A stretch of 64,000 nt of DNA. Origin: Cryptomeria japonica (Eukaryota; Streptophyta; Pinopsida; Cupressales; Cupressaceae). The stretch is taken from the NCBI RefSeq assembly GCF_030272615.1, contig NC_081406.1, positions 239,864,422 through 239,928,421 of the forward strand. Reading direction: 5' to 3'. Positions 11,682 to 24,364 of the stretch are shown in pieces. A model generated the notes under the pieces. The model was not told the DNA's origin. It ran no database searches and saw nothing but the letters and a program-made list of their open reading frames with translations. The translations under genes were made by a program, and so were the position numbers. The first letter of the stretch is position 1. Each line of letters begins with the position of its first letter.

Positions 11682-13377
11682 ATCCCTTTTTTTGGCTTGT
11701 GTATCATATTTTGACCCTTTGGGGCAATCATTGTATTATGATAGACATTCATCTCTTTATATATATACATGATTTTGTGATGATGGATGATGTGTGTATC
11801 TTTTATCATGATGGATTCTCTTTATTTTTCTTGTGATGTGATGTATGGATGCAAGTATGGATATGTTGTGCTAACCTAGTTTGTGATGCAGTGTGGATGC
11901 TTATATATGTATGCCTATGATATGCTACTGACACATTTTTGGATGCAGGATGAGTGATTATGTTTTTTGATGTGTATATATGCAGATGTATAATGGATAT
12001 GTAGATGTAAAATGATTTGTGATGCAATCTAAATGAATGTAATGTTATATGGATGAATTAATGTTTATTATTTATAAATGATGCATGTGATGAAATCTAA
12101 ATGCAACCTATGTGATAGATTCTTGTGAAATAATGAAAATCTAAATGAGTAGTGAAATGGATAAGTAATGCAATCTATATGAATAATATGACATGAATGA
12201 ATAATGCAAAGAGGGAATATGTCAATAATAACACAATGATTTTAGATAGAAAATAGAATAATATGGAATAGGTGGGGAATGGAGGAAATTGAGGACTCCA
12301 TGGGATTATTAGATTTAGGATTTTATGGAATGGTGGTGAAAATTGTGCACAAAAATGTGGAGAGCCAACCTAGTTTGATATTGCCTTGGGTGACTTGCAC
12401 CATTGATTATAGGAATCAGGATGCCACAAGAAACCCAAGGTGTGGAATGACTCACAGACAAACAAGAATTCCTTACACATAGCTATGCAAGTGTTGAGAA
12501 ACACTAATACAAAGTTGTGGGTACATGCAAGGAAACCCTCAAACACACCAATACCTCTTGTACACGAGAAGGTAAGTGTTGATAAATACTAGTACCAAGT
12601 CATCGATTTATACAAGAGAGATCAAAAACATGCCATGCTATGAAAATATGCCCTAGTATGCACCTATTGTAAACATATCTAGATATGGCAAATCTAGGTA
12701 GTCGTAGATAGATGAAGTTGTAGGGCAAAAGATGCAAGTCTAAATGAAAAATCCATGAAATCAAAGAAGTCATTCACTCATGACCAACTGACACCTCTTG
12801 CCAAGAGTAGGATTAGTGTGGAGGATTGGGTTGCCAGGTGAGGGAAGGATTCATCCCTAGGGTGAAGTGGACTTCTGGATTAGGGAAGTGATCATATGGC
12901 TTTGAAGATTAACTTGTAGATTTAGGACTATTCTCAAGACTTCATGAAGCTCACACAGAGGCACACAAGCTCAGTTTGATTTATTGGGAGGTGGAAGGGA
13001 AGGAATGTTGTGACAGGTGGACTAGATGGGAAGGTGATTACGGTATCGACCTAATAGACAATGGATCTGGTTTTTATTTACCTTGGCACCTACATGGAGG
13101 TTTTCACCAAGGTACTTGTCCATAGCACCACAAAGTGGTTTTCATTGATGGATGAATAATTTTTTCTTTTCTTTTTTGATTGTTTGATTTTTATTTTTTT
13201 GTGTCACAAGGCGCCTATTTGCCAGGTTTTCACCAAAGTGATGATTTTTGCAAGATCTTTTCTCATTTTAAAATTTTTTTTTTTCATATTTTTATTTTTT
13301 AATTTTTTAATTTTGTAATATTTTTTTCTTGATTTTTTGATTTATTTTTTTTTTGACAATTTAAGACTTTCTGAGGA
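11682..13377. other. C spacer between the PMD frame and integrase
   Basis: I see no gene. At about 11990-12240 there are loose repeats of a word like AATGCAATCTAAATGAAT. From 13150 to 13350 the plus strand is T-rich with long T runs. The plus strand just after 11682 probably holds the 3' untranslated region of the PMD frame. Confidence 0.4.
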
Positions 13378-13964
13378 TTAGGCATAAAATCTTTTGAGGT
13401 GCATGATATTCATTGGATCATCCAAAGGATCGCCTTCAGGAGTAGCCAACTGATAAGCTCCTGATCCATATTTTGCTGGGATTACATATGGTCCAAGCCA
13501 ATGAGGCTCGAACTTGCCTTTCTTTTCTCTTTCTTGAAGGTTTTTCTGATTCTCCATGAGGACAAGATCACCTATTTGGAATTCTCAGGTTCTGACCTTT
13601 TTATGATAACTCATGCGCAGATTGTTTTGATATACCTGGAGATGATTCAAGGCCTTGAGGAACCTTTCATCTAACAATTCTAGCTCTTGTAAGCGGGAAA
13701 TTTTGTATTCTTCATTTGGTAGGATATTTTGTAGTGATACCCTTAGAGAGGGGATCTCGATCTCAAGGGGAAGGATAACTTCGAAGCCAAAGACCAGGGA
13801 ATAAGGGGTGGTGCCTATGGGGGTGTGGATGTAGGTGTGGTAGGCCCACAAAGCGGGATGGAGTTGGAGGTGCCAATCATGGCCAACTTCATTGACTGTC
13901 TTTTTGAGGATTTTGATTAGGGTTTTATTAGAAGCCTCAACTTGACCATTGCCTTGGTGGTAAT
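13378..13964 (-). pseudogene. int: C integrase, C-terminal half
   Basis: This continues the integrase of 20955-21762 after E. It opens with HQGNGQVEASNKTL, which carries the catalytic Glu of the D,D35E core, and ends with a GPY/F-type module (HWLGPYVIPAKYGSGAYQL) and a TAA at 13380-13378. A TGA near 13585 interrupts it. No chromodomain follows, as expected for Tat-type elements. Confidence 0.85.
13960..13964. repeat. Target site duplication of E, left copy (GTAAT)
   Basis: GTAAT before E and CTAAT at 20955-20959 after E match at four of five bases. Joining the flanks restores an uninterrupted integrase core across the point, which supports the site. Confidence 0.7.
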
Positions 13965-15050
13965 TGATGAATACTAAGAGGGGGGGTGAATTAGTATACC
14001 AAAAATTCCTGTACTTAAACATTTTAATAGTCTAGCAGTAAACCTGGAAAATAGTTTAACAAACAAATTGGTTAACACACATGCAAACCAGATAGCAAAT
14101 AAGACATTCACCCACAAGACCAATAACACCATAACACAAGATATTTGACATGGAACCCAAATGGGAAAAAACCACGATGAGATGAAACTCACAAGTAACT
14201 ATCTGCAGAATAGGAACTAGACCGGTTAAGGTCATACAATGTTCTTTACCAGAACAGATCCTGTTAGGAATCTCAATCTCTGTTAGGAAATAAGTCTGAT
14301 TAAAGACTACCTTGCTAGAGGATTTTAGATCCATAGATGTGAACCACCTTGTTAGAGGATTTTACAAAGGCTTCTCTGAGCCTACCCGGTTAAGGGTTTC
14401 AAACTTGTCAAAGATGTAAGTAATCAACAAGTGAATGATCTAGCAAATGGCACAGGTTGCTTGATTAGATCCACTATGGCTCACAGCTAATGCATTTCAG
14501 CATTACTTCAGTCTTTAGTAACTCTCACTCTGTTAGTGCTCACAGACTTGATCTTCTCAGTTAAGATCATTCTTACAAAAACTCATCAACCACCTTAAAC
14601 CCTATCAAAAACCTCATCAACCCCAAAACCCCAGACATGATGTCCTTAAAAAGGAATCTGATTTCATGTCGGTCCAATAGGATTACAATATGATTTCCTA
14701 GGTTCAATGCATCTGGACACTTTTGGTAGCACAACACAATATGCACCGCCAAAGTGTCGGCACTGCTAAACAATTGGTAGATGGTAACTCATCACAAAAT
14801 GTCGGTTGGTAACTTAGCACATAGTATTACTGGTTCAAACAAAATACCGGTTGCCGGTTTGACAAAATGAAGACTAGGAAATATGAGTTGTTCTACTGCG
14901 TTCCTTCGTACTGCTTGAGACCCTCGAACTGCTTGGGTCTTCATACCACTTGAGACCGATGAACACTTTTTGCAAAACACCAATAGTCTAAAGACTATAA
15001 TACATCATACTGGTTGGAACAAATACTGGTTGAGCTTTAACTCATACAAA
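13965..15050 (-). repeat. E 3' LTR, missing its first 72 bases
   Basis: It matches 19783-20882 of the other LTR closely, then diverges at ACTCATACAAA. The outermost 72 bases of U3 (equivalent to 20883-20954) and the polypurine tract are absent, so internal sequence joins directly to the middle of U3. Confidence 0.8.
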
Positions 15051-18009
15051 GATTCAGATAACATTTTTTGAGAATTTGTAGCCTAGGTAGTAGGACTAGT
15101 TGGAGTTCCTGCAAGTTCCTTGTCCAATTTCTTATTTTTTCCTCAATTCTTATAGACTGGATTTGAAGCCTATGAACAATTTGCCCATATGTGGAGAAGG
15201 AATCATATGGCATCTTGAAGGTGCTGATAAATGACTACATATTTGATTGCACTTTGTCCTTTTGTGTTAGCACATCATCACAAAATAGATGAGGTTGACA
15301 TATCTTGCTAAGAAGTAGATTGCCCTCATCCAGAGCACCCCTTATATCTTTTTGAGCTTTTTGTAGATTGGACCCAAGCTCATTTAGCTTCTTCACCAAG
15401 GCAATGTTCAGAGCCCTTTGATGCTCTTTCTTGGCAATTACCTCTGCTACCTCTTCTAGGCTCTGCACCTGATCATCCACTATTATACATAGGAGCTTCA
15501 ATTGTGCTAGGGATGAATCAGTATTGGGGAGGTTTCTACCTTGTATCAAACTGGTAAGAGTGTCCACTGTAGCTTGGATCACATCTTCCTCCTTATTACT
15601 TCAAGGTGATCTTGAGCAATCTTAATGCTCTGTAGCAACTCCATTTCACTTGCAGAATAAAGGTCAATAGGACTTGTGAGGTTAGTCAGGTTGGCTTGAC
15701 TACCGGTTGCCTTTGGAGTTTCCATTTGAGTGCTTTTTGCTGCTTGTTCTTTTTCTTTTTCCTTCTTTTTCTTCTCCGCTTCTTTTTGCTTCTCCTCTTC
15801 CTTTTCCTTCTCTACTTTCTTCTTCTCTGCTTCTTTTAGCTTCTCCTCTTCCTTTTCTTTCTCTGCTTTCTTCTTCTCCACTTCTTTTCTCTTTTCCTCT
15901 TCCTTATCCTTTTCTTCTTTCTTCTTCTTCTCATCTTCTTGTTTCTTTTTCTCTTCTTCCTTCTTCTCTTTCTTTTTCTTCTCTTCCTCTTGTTTTCTCT
16001 TATCCTCTCCATCTTCTTGTCTCTTATTTGCCACTTCCTGTTGCTTCATTTCTTCTCCTGTCTGCTTCTTCTATCATGTTCTTCGGATGGTGTACCCTGA
16101 GTAACATTTTCACCATCTAAGGCATCAACATCAATGGGTTCCATTTGCTTAGTTACCTGTTCTCCTTCACTGTTGTATACTTCATCTAATTTAGTTATTG
16201 TCAATTCTTGCTCAACCTTCTTGTTGGTTTGAAGCGCTTTATAAGATTTTACAGCAGTCGTCATGTGAAGATGAGTGTCTTTTTCAACATCATCAATTCT
16301 CCCTTCTAATAACCAGAGTCTTCTCCTTCAGAATTGGACAGGTCAGGAAAGTATTGGGAAAATACTTTCTCCCTTATTTCCTATTCCTTCTCTATGACAA
16401 TGCACCATTTTTTGTCTAGAGATTTATACAAAGAATCCAGTGTCTGAGATCTAATTTTTGAAAGTGACCGGTCATTAACACATAAATACTTAATAATTTC
16501 CTGTTCAACTACTTCCTTTTCATCATCATTGAAGTCATCAAAATAATCAATTAAATCATTCAACAATTTTCTTCTAATATTCTTTATGGTTCTTTGACAA
16601 TGTGTCAAAGGTTTGTAAGAAGAAATGTCAATATTTACTGGTACAGAAGTTGTCGATTCATTCTTTCTCTTTTTCCTTGTCTGCCTAGTCTTTTTAGGCT
16701 TTTCTTCAGACTCTATTTCTTTTGAGTCTAGTGAGTTTTTCCTTGTCTTCTTCTTCCTTTCAAAGACTTTGGCAGGTTCCACTTCTGGTTTCTTCTTTGC
16801 TGGTGACTGCTAGGTTACTTTGGGACTAGCTGTAGTAATCGGTGCTGATGTTGAAGGCACTACCTTTCCTTTCTTTGCTGAGGGTTCTTCAACAGATGAA
16901 ATCCTTTCTAAATAAGTGTCGGTTCTCTTTGCCTTAGGATCAAGGGGTGAGGCAAGTAGGGTAGAAGCATACCCGTCTAGCATATCATACATTACCTCAT
17001 AGCCCATAGGCTCCACTTCTTCCTCTCTTGGCTCAACGGCCTCCATTATGCATTCATCCATGTTGATGGTAAAGTGGATGTCCTCTTCATATTTCTTGAC
17101 AATGTCACTAGATATTCTCATCCTTAGGCTCATCTTGCTTTTAAACTCATCAAAGTACTTGTTCAGAACTTCAGGGTAGCCGGTTCTAACCGCTTGCAGA
17201 CTTTCCTTGATTTGTTTTGACACTAGTTGATTGACAGACCATTGAATGTCTCCTACTCCTGGAAAGTAGCCTTGAAAGTAAAAGAGCAACCCAACCAGTA
17301 GTTGTCTGAACTTGAATCTCAGTGCATTGTCTTGTTTGATTGATTTAAGATTCAGCATAAGTTGTCTTTGCATATAGGTGCACAGATCAAATGATGCATC
17401 CTCCTTGATCATCCTGTAGGTGGCATTTACCATTGCAACATAGACAAAATTAATTCTACTAGCAGAGAACATCCGGTAGACTATCACCATGCAAGCATTC
17501 TTGACCAAATCATCCTTGATTGAGTTGACAGTCATACCACGTGAGTCACTCATTGAACCGGTGAGCTTGGACATTTCAGTCTTGCTTACCTTTCTTAGGG
17601 TTGGCACTTCCCCTGTATTGCAAAATCTGATGAGGGCATGAATTGCTTGCGGTGTGATATCATGTGTTCTCTCAAGATACATCTTATCAGCATGAACTCT
17701 ACTCAGAATGATTCGAATGTGGTCATCTATGAAATCCTCTAGGAAGTAAACCGCATTGTGAAGCTTCTTCTTCTCCAAGATGTTATACTCCGGTTTGATC
17801 TTTTTATCCTTCCCATAGAATAGACCTAGCTGAAAATGGATTGCAAGAGACCCTAGGTCTTCAATTTTGTAGTCTATGTAATCAGAAATCCCTTCTTCTA
17901 CTATAACACCAGCCTATACTTGAGACAGGGCATTGTATTTCGACTTTCGCTTAATGAAGTCCATAGAATCAACAGTTGCACTAGAACTACCATGAGATGC
18001 AAAAGCCAT
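15051..18009 (-). pseudogene. E second frame: unknown protein with a KE-rich coiled coil
   Basis: I do not recognise this protein. From the ATG at 18009 a single frame runs to about 16315 with three TAG stops (17916, 16812, about 16383). Three frameshifts later it continues to the LTR edge, roughly 985 codons in total. Parts in order: a folded-looking N-terminal region of about 400 residues (18009-16810) with LVGLLFYFQGYFPGVGDIQW; a Lys/Arg-rich nuclear-signal-like stretch (16782-16650); an acidic-basic linker; a KEKEEEK repeat coil (16030-15740); and a helical tail (15580-15235). It occupies the place where SIRE-type elements carry an envelope-like frame, but I see no signal peptide or convincing membrane segment. 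A captured host gene is the main alternative. Confidence 0.6.
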
Positions 18010-18451
18010 GCTAAAATAGAAAACTCAAGAAATACCTTTTGGAAATCAAGAATTTAGGGCTTGCTGATTCCACTTCATCTCACACTTTTTTGGTTGCTGA
18101 ATCACCACTTTGAGTTCTTCTTTTGACCATTTGATATCTGCTTTTGAATCTTCTTCAGGGTTTTGAAATTTTTTTGAAACGCAACACAAATCGCCTTTTC
18201 TTCGCTCTGCTCTTGAAAAACTTCTTTGCTTGAAAAATGATAGTGAGAAATGATTTGAAAAATCCTTTTAAACATATTCCTCACCTACCGTAATAAATGC
18301 TCCACTATTAGGGTGTAAACCCTAATTTGCCTTTTACCATTTCTAGTCTTCTACTGACTGACAGGTATCACACACCAGTTAAGGTCTTTTATCGGTGCCA
18401 ATCGGGGGTTCAAAACATTTCACCATTTGCTCCCCCTAATCTTTTTGTAGC
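18010..18451 (-). other. E gap between gag and the second frame
   Basis: On the minus strand gag ends at a TAA, followed by a purine box ATTAGGGGGAGCA (about 18442-18430) and then 400 bases without a clear frame up to the ATG at 18009. It could hold the promoter or leader of the second frame. Nothing more can be supported. Confidence 0.4.
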
Positions 18452-19767
18452 TTAGTTTGCCGGTTCTGAAATTTGCACACTAGGTGCAAAAACCGGTTCA
18501 TCTTGAATTACTTCTTTTGGCCTCTTCTTCCAGGTTTTCTTCATACCTGCTTGAATAGTTTCAACATCACTTTTTCCTTCTGGAGTGACCGGTATGTCAT
18601 CTGATATGCTCTTTCTACTTCTACGGAATCTAGCAATGTGACCTGGTTTGCTGCAATGACAGCAAACCATTCCAGGTGCTCTCCAAGGTCCATTATGCAT
18701 GTTTCTATTCTTCCTTCTGCATGTTGCAGTAGTGTGACCATGACCATGACAAATCCAATAGTTTTCTCTCCATTTGATTGTTGCTTGATAGCCACCGCTA
18801 CTTGACTGATGATTATAGGTATTAAACCAGTTGGGATTCCGATTCACAAAAGGTTTCATACCAACTCCTTGAGTCCTCTGAGGATATCTTCCAGTGTTGT
18901 TCATAACAAACCTGCATTCAGATGCTCTATGCCCGAACTTGTTGCATGCATAACAATTACCATCGAACTTATTGGATCTAGGTACATTGTTCATGAAGTA
19001 AGGAAAGTTATTGTAGGCTTTTCTTCTACACACATTAGCAGTATGTCCTTCTTTGAGACAGTTAAAGCAAACAGGTTTGAACTTTTGCTTACCTTTATCT
19101 TTGAATGCCAGTTGCTTCTTTGATGCTTCAACATTTGCACCAGAGGTCTCACCTTCCTCATGACTAGAGAAACCAAGTCCATTGGTATTCTTTACCTGTT
19201 TGGCTGATTCAAGCTTTTGTTCTAGCTTAACTGTGCTCTTGTTGAACTTAGCAAGTATTTCCTTTGACTCAGAGAGTTCTTTGGAAATAGCAGCATTTGT
19301 CTCCATCAAGTTTGCATTCTCAGAGATGGCTATGTTCAGTTCTCCTTGCATGTCTTCCTTTTCCACTTTTCTCTCATGGAGTTGAGTGGTTAGAGAATTG
19401 ATCTCTTGCTTCAACTTGGAGATCTCATGATCTTTGTCCTTGACCAGATCTTCAGCCTTCCATCAGTTCTCAAGCTCTTGACACATTCAGATAGTCAGTC
19501 CTTCCAACTCCTTTCTCAAGTTGGAGTTTGATTCATTCAGCTTTTCTACTTCTTGAATTAGGGCTTCCATATTTGCTTCATCGGAAGAACTATTTTCAGA
19601 TAGCTCCATTAGTTTTTCAGCATGTTCTCTCCTTTTTGCCTGCGAGGTCTTATATTTTACCATAAGCTCATCATAGGCTTCCTTAGACTGAGTGAGCCGA
19701 TGAGTAAGTTCCCTCATAGTGTATTCCCCCATATCTTTTTCCAAGTGATTAGACTTATAGAAAGGTT
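18452..19767 (-). pseudogene. gag: E gag: coiled coil plus four zinc knuckles, no capsid domain
   Basis: One frame runs from just inside the primer binding site to 18452 with a few stops and no frameshift. It starts directly with a coiled coil (about 19700-19200) and lacks the copia capsid domain. Four knuckles follow: CFNCLKEGHTANVC, CYACNKFGHRASEC, YWICHGHGHTTATC (first Cys lost) and CCHCSKPGHIARFR (last Cys lost). The tail is basic. A protein of this form could bind RNA but is unlikely to assemble a shell by itself. The ATG nearest the primer site is MGEYTMRELTH at about 19730. Confidence 0.75.
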
Positions 19768-19780
19768 GGCTCTGATACCA
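19768..19780 (-). other. E primer binding site (tRNA-iMet)
   Basis: The minus strand reads TGGTATCAGAGCC, a perfect initiator-Met primer site, two bases inside the LTR end. Confidence 0.92.
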
Positions 19781-19782
19781 AT

Positions 19783-20954
19783 TGATGAATACTAAGAGGG
19801 GGGGTGAATTAGTATACCAAAAATTCCTATACTTAAACACTTTAACAGTCTAGCAGTAAACCGATAAAATAGTTTAACAAACAAACTGGTTAACACACAT
19901 GCAAACCAAATAGCAAATAAGTCATTCACCCATAGGACCAATAACACCATAACACAAGATATTTGACATGGAAACCCAAATGGGAAAAAACCATGGTGAG
20001 AAGGAACTCACAAGTAACTATCTGTAGAATAGCAACCAGACCGGTTAAGGTCAAACCGGTTAAGGTCATACAATGTTCTTTACCAGAATAGATCCTGTTA
20101 GAAATCTCAATCTCTGCTAGGAGATAAGTCCGATTAAAGACTACCTTGCTAGAGGATTTTAGATCCACAGATGTGAACCACCTTGTTAGAGGATTTTACA
20201 AAGGCTTCTCTAAGCCTACCCAGTTAAGGGTTTCAAACTTGTCAAAGATGTAAGTAATCAACAAGTGAATGATCTAGAAAATGGAACAGGTTGCTTGATT
20301 AGATCCACTATGGCTCATAGCTAATGCATTTCAGTATTACTTTAGTCTTCAGTAACTCTCACTCTATTACAGCTCACAGACTTGATCTTCTCAGTTAAGA
20401 TCATTCTTACAAAAACTCATCAACCACCTTAAACCCTAGCAACAACCTCAACAACCCCAAAACCCCATACATGATGTCCTTAAAAAGGAATCTGATTTCA
20501 TGTTGGTCTAATAGGATTACAATATAATTTCCTAGGTTCAATGCATCTGGACACTTTTGGTAACACGACACAATATGCACCACTAAACAATCAGTGGATG
20601 GTAACTCATCATAAAATGTCGGTTGGTAACTCAGCACAGAGTATTATCGGTTCAAACAAAATACTGGTTAAAGCAAAATACCGGTTGTTGGCTTGACAAA
20701 ATGAAGACTAGGAAATATGAGTTGTTCCACTTCATTCCTTCGTACCGCTTGATCCTCGAACCGCTTGGGTATTCATACCGCTTGAGACCGGTGAACACTT
20801 TCTGCAAAACACCGATAGTCTAAAGACTATAATACATCATACTGGTTGGAACAAATACTGGTTGAGCTTTAACTCATACAAACAAAAAGTGATCTCAAGG
20901 CAAGTGTGTGACCATCAATGACAATCACAACATCAAACATCAAAATTGCCAACA
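19783..20954 (-). repeat. E 5' LTR
   Basis: This is a 1,172-bp LTR. On the minus strand it starts TGTTGGCAATTTTG and ends AGTATTCATCA next to the primer site. The C-rich box CACCCCCCCTCTTAGT lies about 12-28 bases from the 3' end. Confidence 0.88.
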
Positions 20955-21762
20955 CTAATATGGGGTGGAGAAGCAATGTTGGATGTTGAATTTTTGGTAG
21001 AGTTCTTTGACATCCTGGTTTTTAAATTGTCTGCCATTATCTATAATGATAACTTTTGGAATGCCACATCGATAGATTAGGTAGTTCAGGATGAATTTGG
21101 ATATCTGCTTACCAGTGGTAAAAGTAAGAGGGATAGCCTCGACCCACTTGGTGATCGGTGGCGGTGATAATGAATTTATGTCCATTGGAGGATGAAGGGT
21201 GGATTTTCCCAATGAGATTGAGCCCCCACTATGAGAAGGGTTAGGGTGTAATGAATGGTTGCAATTCTTGTGATGGTGCATGAATCTTGTCACCATGTTG
21301 CTAGCAAGGGATGCATTTCTTCACATAGTTATATGCATCTACTTTCATTTTACGCTAATAATATCTTGTTCTCAAAAGCTTTTTAGCCAAGGTGAGCCCA
21401 CTTGAGTGTGCCCCATAGATGCCCTCATGTACTTCGTGTAATGCCCATTCCACCTCTTGTTTATCTAAACACCTTAGGAGGGAACCATCAAAATGCCTTC
21501 TGAATAGGGTGTCTCCAAGGATGGTGTAACGAGCACATCGGTGAATGAAGGTTTGTTGTTGGGTTTTGGTGAGGTATGGGGGAATGGTGTTGTCTTTTAG
21601 GAAAGCGAAGGTTTCTTGGTACCAAGGGGACTCGAGACCAACAAGTACACATGCCATTTCAGACTCTAGTAGGTCGTATGCTAGTATAAATAGCTTCTCA
21701 ACCAAGAACTCACACTTCCGACTGTGTGCTGGCATCTGAAGGAGGGAGCCGATGGTGGCCAT
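20955..21762 (-). pseudogene. int: C integrase, N-terminal half
   Basis: The H2C2 zinc-binding region begins with HEVHEGIYGAHSSG (about 21450) and continues to the Cys pair near 21325. The core shows ATDH...KWVEAIPL and IIDNGRQFKNQDVK, with the second catalytic Asp at about 21045. It breaks at the E insertion, and the catalytic Glu lies at 13950. Stops and at least one frameshift lie between the zinc finger and the core. Confidence 0.85.
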
Positions 21763-22165
21763 TACATCTGTAGCCCTATTGTTTGTTCATGGGACTTGAT
21801 CAAACTTGATTGTCATGAAGTGTTGTTTGAGATCTTCAACCATGGTAGGGTAGGGAAGGAGTTTGTCATCTTTTGTTTGGTATCCGTTATTGACTTGTTT
21901 TATGACAAGTTGGGAATCACCATAGACTTGTAATTCCTTTATTTTCGAGTGGATAGCCAAGTGCAATCCTGTGATGAGTGCCTCATATTCTATGATGTTG
22001 TCGGTACATGCAAAAGCTATCTTGTATGAATTCAGAATGCCATCTCCTTGAGGTGTGATCAGTAATATTCATACCCTCAATCAATTTTGGGTGCAAGAGC
22101 CATCAAAGTATAATTGCCATGTGGAGGATGTGGTAACAATCATAATGAATTCATCTAGTAATTCT
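21763..22165 (-). pseudogene. C second RNase H (archaeal type)
   Basis: Read on the minus strand it shows WQLYFDGSCTQ (first Asp), then DNIIEYEALITGL (Glu), VYGDSQLVIKQ (Asp) and NNRATDVMATIG (last Asp). This duplicated RNase H is diagnostic of the Tat/Ogre branch. A stop follows the first motif. Confidence 0.82.
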
Positions 22166-22180
22166 ATGAGAATAGGATGG

Positions 22181-23640
22181 TCACTTGGAAGTGGAGCATC
22201 CACCAAATAGTTTGTGATGATGTCCCTTGATTGCCTTTCTGTCTACATATTCAATGTCAAACTTTCTTAAGAGCATGACCCATTTAGTGGTTCTATCAAT
22301 GAGGGCAGCTTTTAACAAGAGATATTTAAGCGGATCAATCTTAGCAATTAGTTTTGTTTTGTTGTTCAGCATATAGTGTCAGAGTTTCTGTGTGCTAAAC
22401 ACTAATGCCAAACATGCTCTTTCAATGGGGGTATAATTGAGTTCGTACCCTACGAGTGTTCGATTGATGTAGTAAATGGCTAGTTCCTTCCCTTGATCAT
22501 CTATTTGTGCCAGCAATGCCCCCAATGCCACTACAATAGCACATATGTACAAAATAAGAGGTTTTCCAGGAGTAGGAGGCATCAGCACTGGATGTGATTC
22601 CGAGTATTCTTTTAGTTTTTCAAAGGCCTTTTGACACAAGCACTCCCATTTGAATTCTATGTCTTTGTGCAACAGGTGTACAAATGGATGGCACGTATCT
22701 GCCAGTTATGAAATAAAATGTCTAATAGATTGGAGTTTCCCCTAGAGACTACGCAGCTATCTGAGAGTTTTTGGTGGAGGCATTTGCATGATGGATTTTA
22801 CCTTTCCAGGATCGACCTCAATGCCTCTGCAGGAAAAAATGAATCCTAATAGTTTTCCCAATGTGACCCAATAAACACACTTTTTGGGATTTAGGCACAA
22901 TTTGTATTTTTCCAATCTTTCAAAGATCTTCTTTAGGATAGGGATGTGTTCCCGTCTTGTCTTGGATTTTCCTAGCAGATCATCCACATAGTCTTCCATA
23001 ATTTTATGTAAGAGGTCATGAAAAATTGTTGTCATGGCATGCTGATATGTAGCTCTAGCATTCTTGAGGCCAAAAGGCATGACCCGGTAATAGAAAGTCC
23101 CCTATGGTGTCGTGAAAGCAGTCTTATGTTGATCTTCATCTGCAATCCTGATTTGGTTTTTTCCCAGAAAATCCATCCATAAGTGACAGCATCTCATGTC
23201 CTGCTATAAGATCCACAATCATATCTATGTTGGGGAGTGGGAAATCATCTTTAGGACAAGCCCTATTTAAATCTTGGAAATCAGTGTAGGTGCAATGTTA
23301 GAGACCCATTCAACGTAGTCTATTGGTTTGATGAATTCTGCGTCCAACATCTTTTGGAGTTCTGCCTTGACCAAGAGTGCAATATGTGGGTGCATTTTGT
23401 GCAATTTTTGTTTTAAAGGTTTTGCATCTAGGTAGACAGTAAGATTGTGAACCACCAAGGTAGGATCCAAACCTGGCATATCAGCATAGGACCATGCGAA
23501 ATTGATTTTTACCTATGTAAGGAAGTTGATGAAGTCGTGTTTCTCATTTTCTGTGAGGGACTTGGCAATGAGCACATTTTTTGGAATGACATTGATGCCC
23601 ATGTTGATACTATTTGTTTCTTCTATCTACAAATTTGATA
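22181..23640 (-). pseudogene. pol: C reverse transcriptase and first RNase H
   Basis: RT motifs in order: MLDAEFIKPIDYVEWVSN (about 23350), SLMDGFSG (about 23180, followed by a frameshift in a run of T on the plus strand), MPFGLKNARATYQ, and the catalytic box EDYVDD at about 22990. The connection LLGFIFSCRGIEVDP follows. The RNase H has ELNYTPIERACLALVF, but the usual first Asp is not evident in LYICAIVVALGALLAQ. YVDD rather than YIDD is a minor variant for Tat RT. Several stops separate the segments. Confidence 0.85.
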
Positions 23641-23943
23641 TGTCCCGTGGAAGGTAACCAATGGTAGAGAGGTCAAGTGCCTTTTCTAGGTTTTCACTTT
23701 CGGATACGCCCTTTGTTTTTATTTTTTGCTCATCCAAAGGTGCTTCAGAGAGGTTTTCACCTAGGGAATCATGTTTTTGCTTTGATTATCCTTGTTGCGA
23801 CTAAGGGCATTGAGCTGACTACCAAAGTATCCCTTTTCATGTAGTTGAATACCCTCTACTCTATTACAATCTTCCAGATTTCACACCATTAGGAGAGTAA
23901 TGAGAGCATTATCATCAGTGCAGATATCTAAAGTGGGTTTGTC

Positions 23944-24330
23944 TCATTGGCCCCAGTCTATGAGTTCAGGATGGACAAGATGTAGCTCATGTGAAGTGGG
24001 AGTGGTTATGGGGGTGATGGCATTGACGTGAGTGTCAAAGAAGATATCATTTTCATATTCATAAGGCATTTCGTGGAACTCCTCTTCATCAATGTTTTCG
24101 ATATCCAACGAAGGACTTGAAGGGGCACCAGTGATAGTAATCTTAGGCACTAGGGTGTACCCCAAGCCTCTGTTGTACTTGAAGGAGATAGGATTTATGG
24201 GTGCTTTTCTTCCTTTTTCCTCTGGTCCCAAGCCGTGTCCTTTGTAACCCATTTTTTTGACTATAGTTGATGCTTTTGGGTACATTTTTTTGGATATTTT
24301 TGGTGGATCTTCATCTTCTTCTCGGTACAA
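23944..24330 (-). pseudogene. C G-patch domain downstream of protease
   Basis: The segment contains KKMGYKGHGLGPEEKGR and then NRGLGY, the spaced glycine pattern of a G-patch, at about residues 25-58 of the piece. G-patches bind RNA or RNA helicases. A G-patch after the protease is known in betaretroviruses, and I expect it in some plant Ty3 elements as well. It is separated from the protease by a frameshift, and a stop ends it before RT. Confidence 0.7.
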
Positions 24331-24364
24331 CCATGAAGAGACATCTACTTCGAGGCTCTCCTCA

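Larger units (their letters stand above)
13965..20954 (-). mobile_element. Element E: non-autonomous copia-type element with gag and a large unknown frame
   Basis: Minus-strand order: 5' LTR (20954-19783), primer site, partial gag, a 440-bp gap, an unknown frame of about 985 codons, and a shortened 3' LTR (15050-13965). No protease, integrase or RT motif is present. The outer ends and the near-matching 5-bp duplication show that it inserted as one unit into the integrase of C. The LTR end contains the CACCCCCCCTCTTAGT box also seen in F and, in variant form, in D. E therefore belongs with the SIRE-like copia families here and needs enzymes from another element. Confidence 0.8.

Noticed and set aside
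15707-16120. Plus-strand frames rich in Phe, Ser and Leu
   Set aside because: They are the antisense of the KE repeat coil of the E second frame, which produces long accidental frames.
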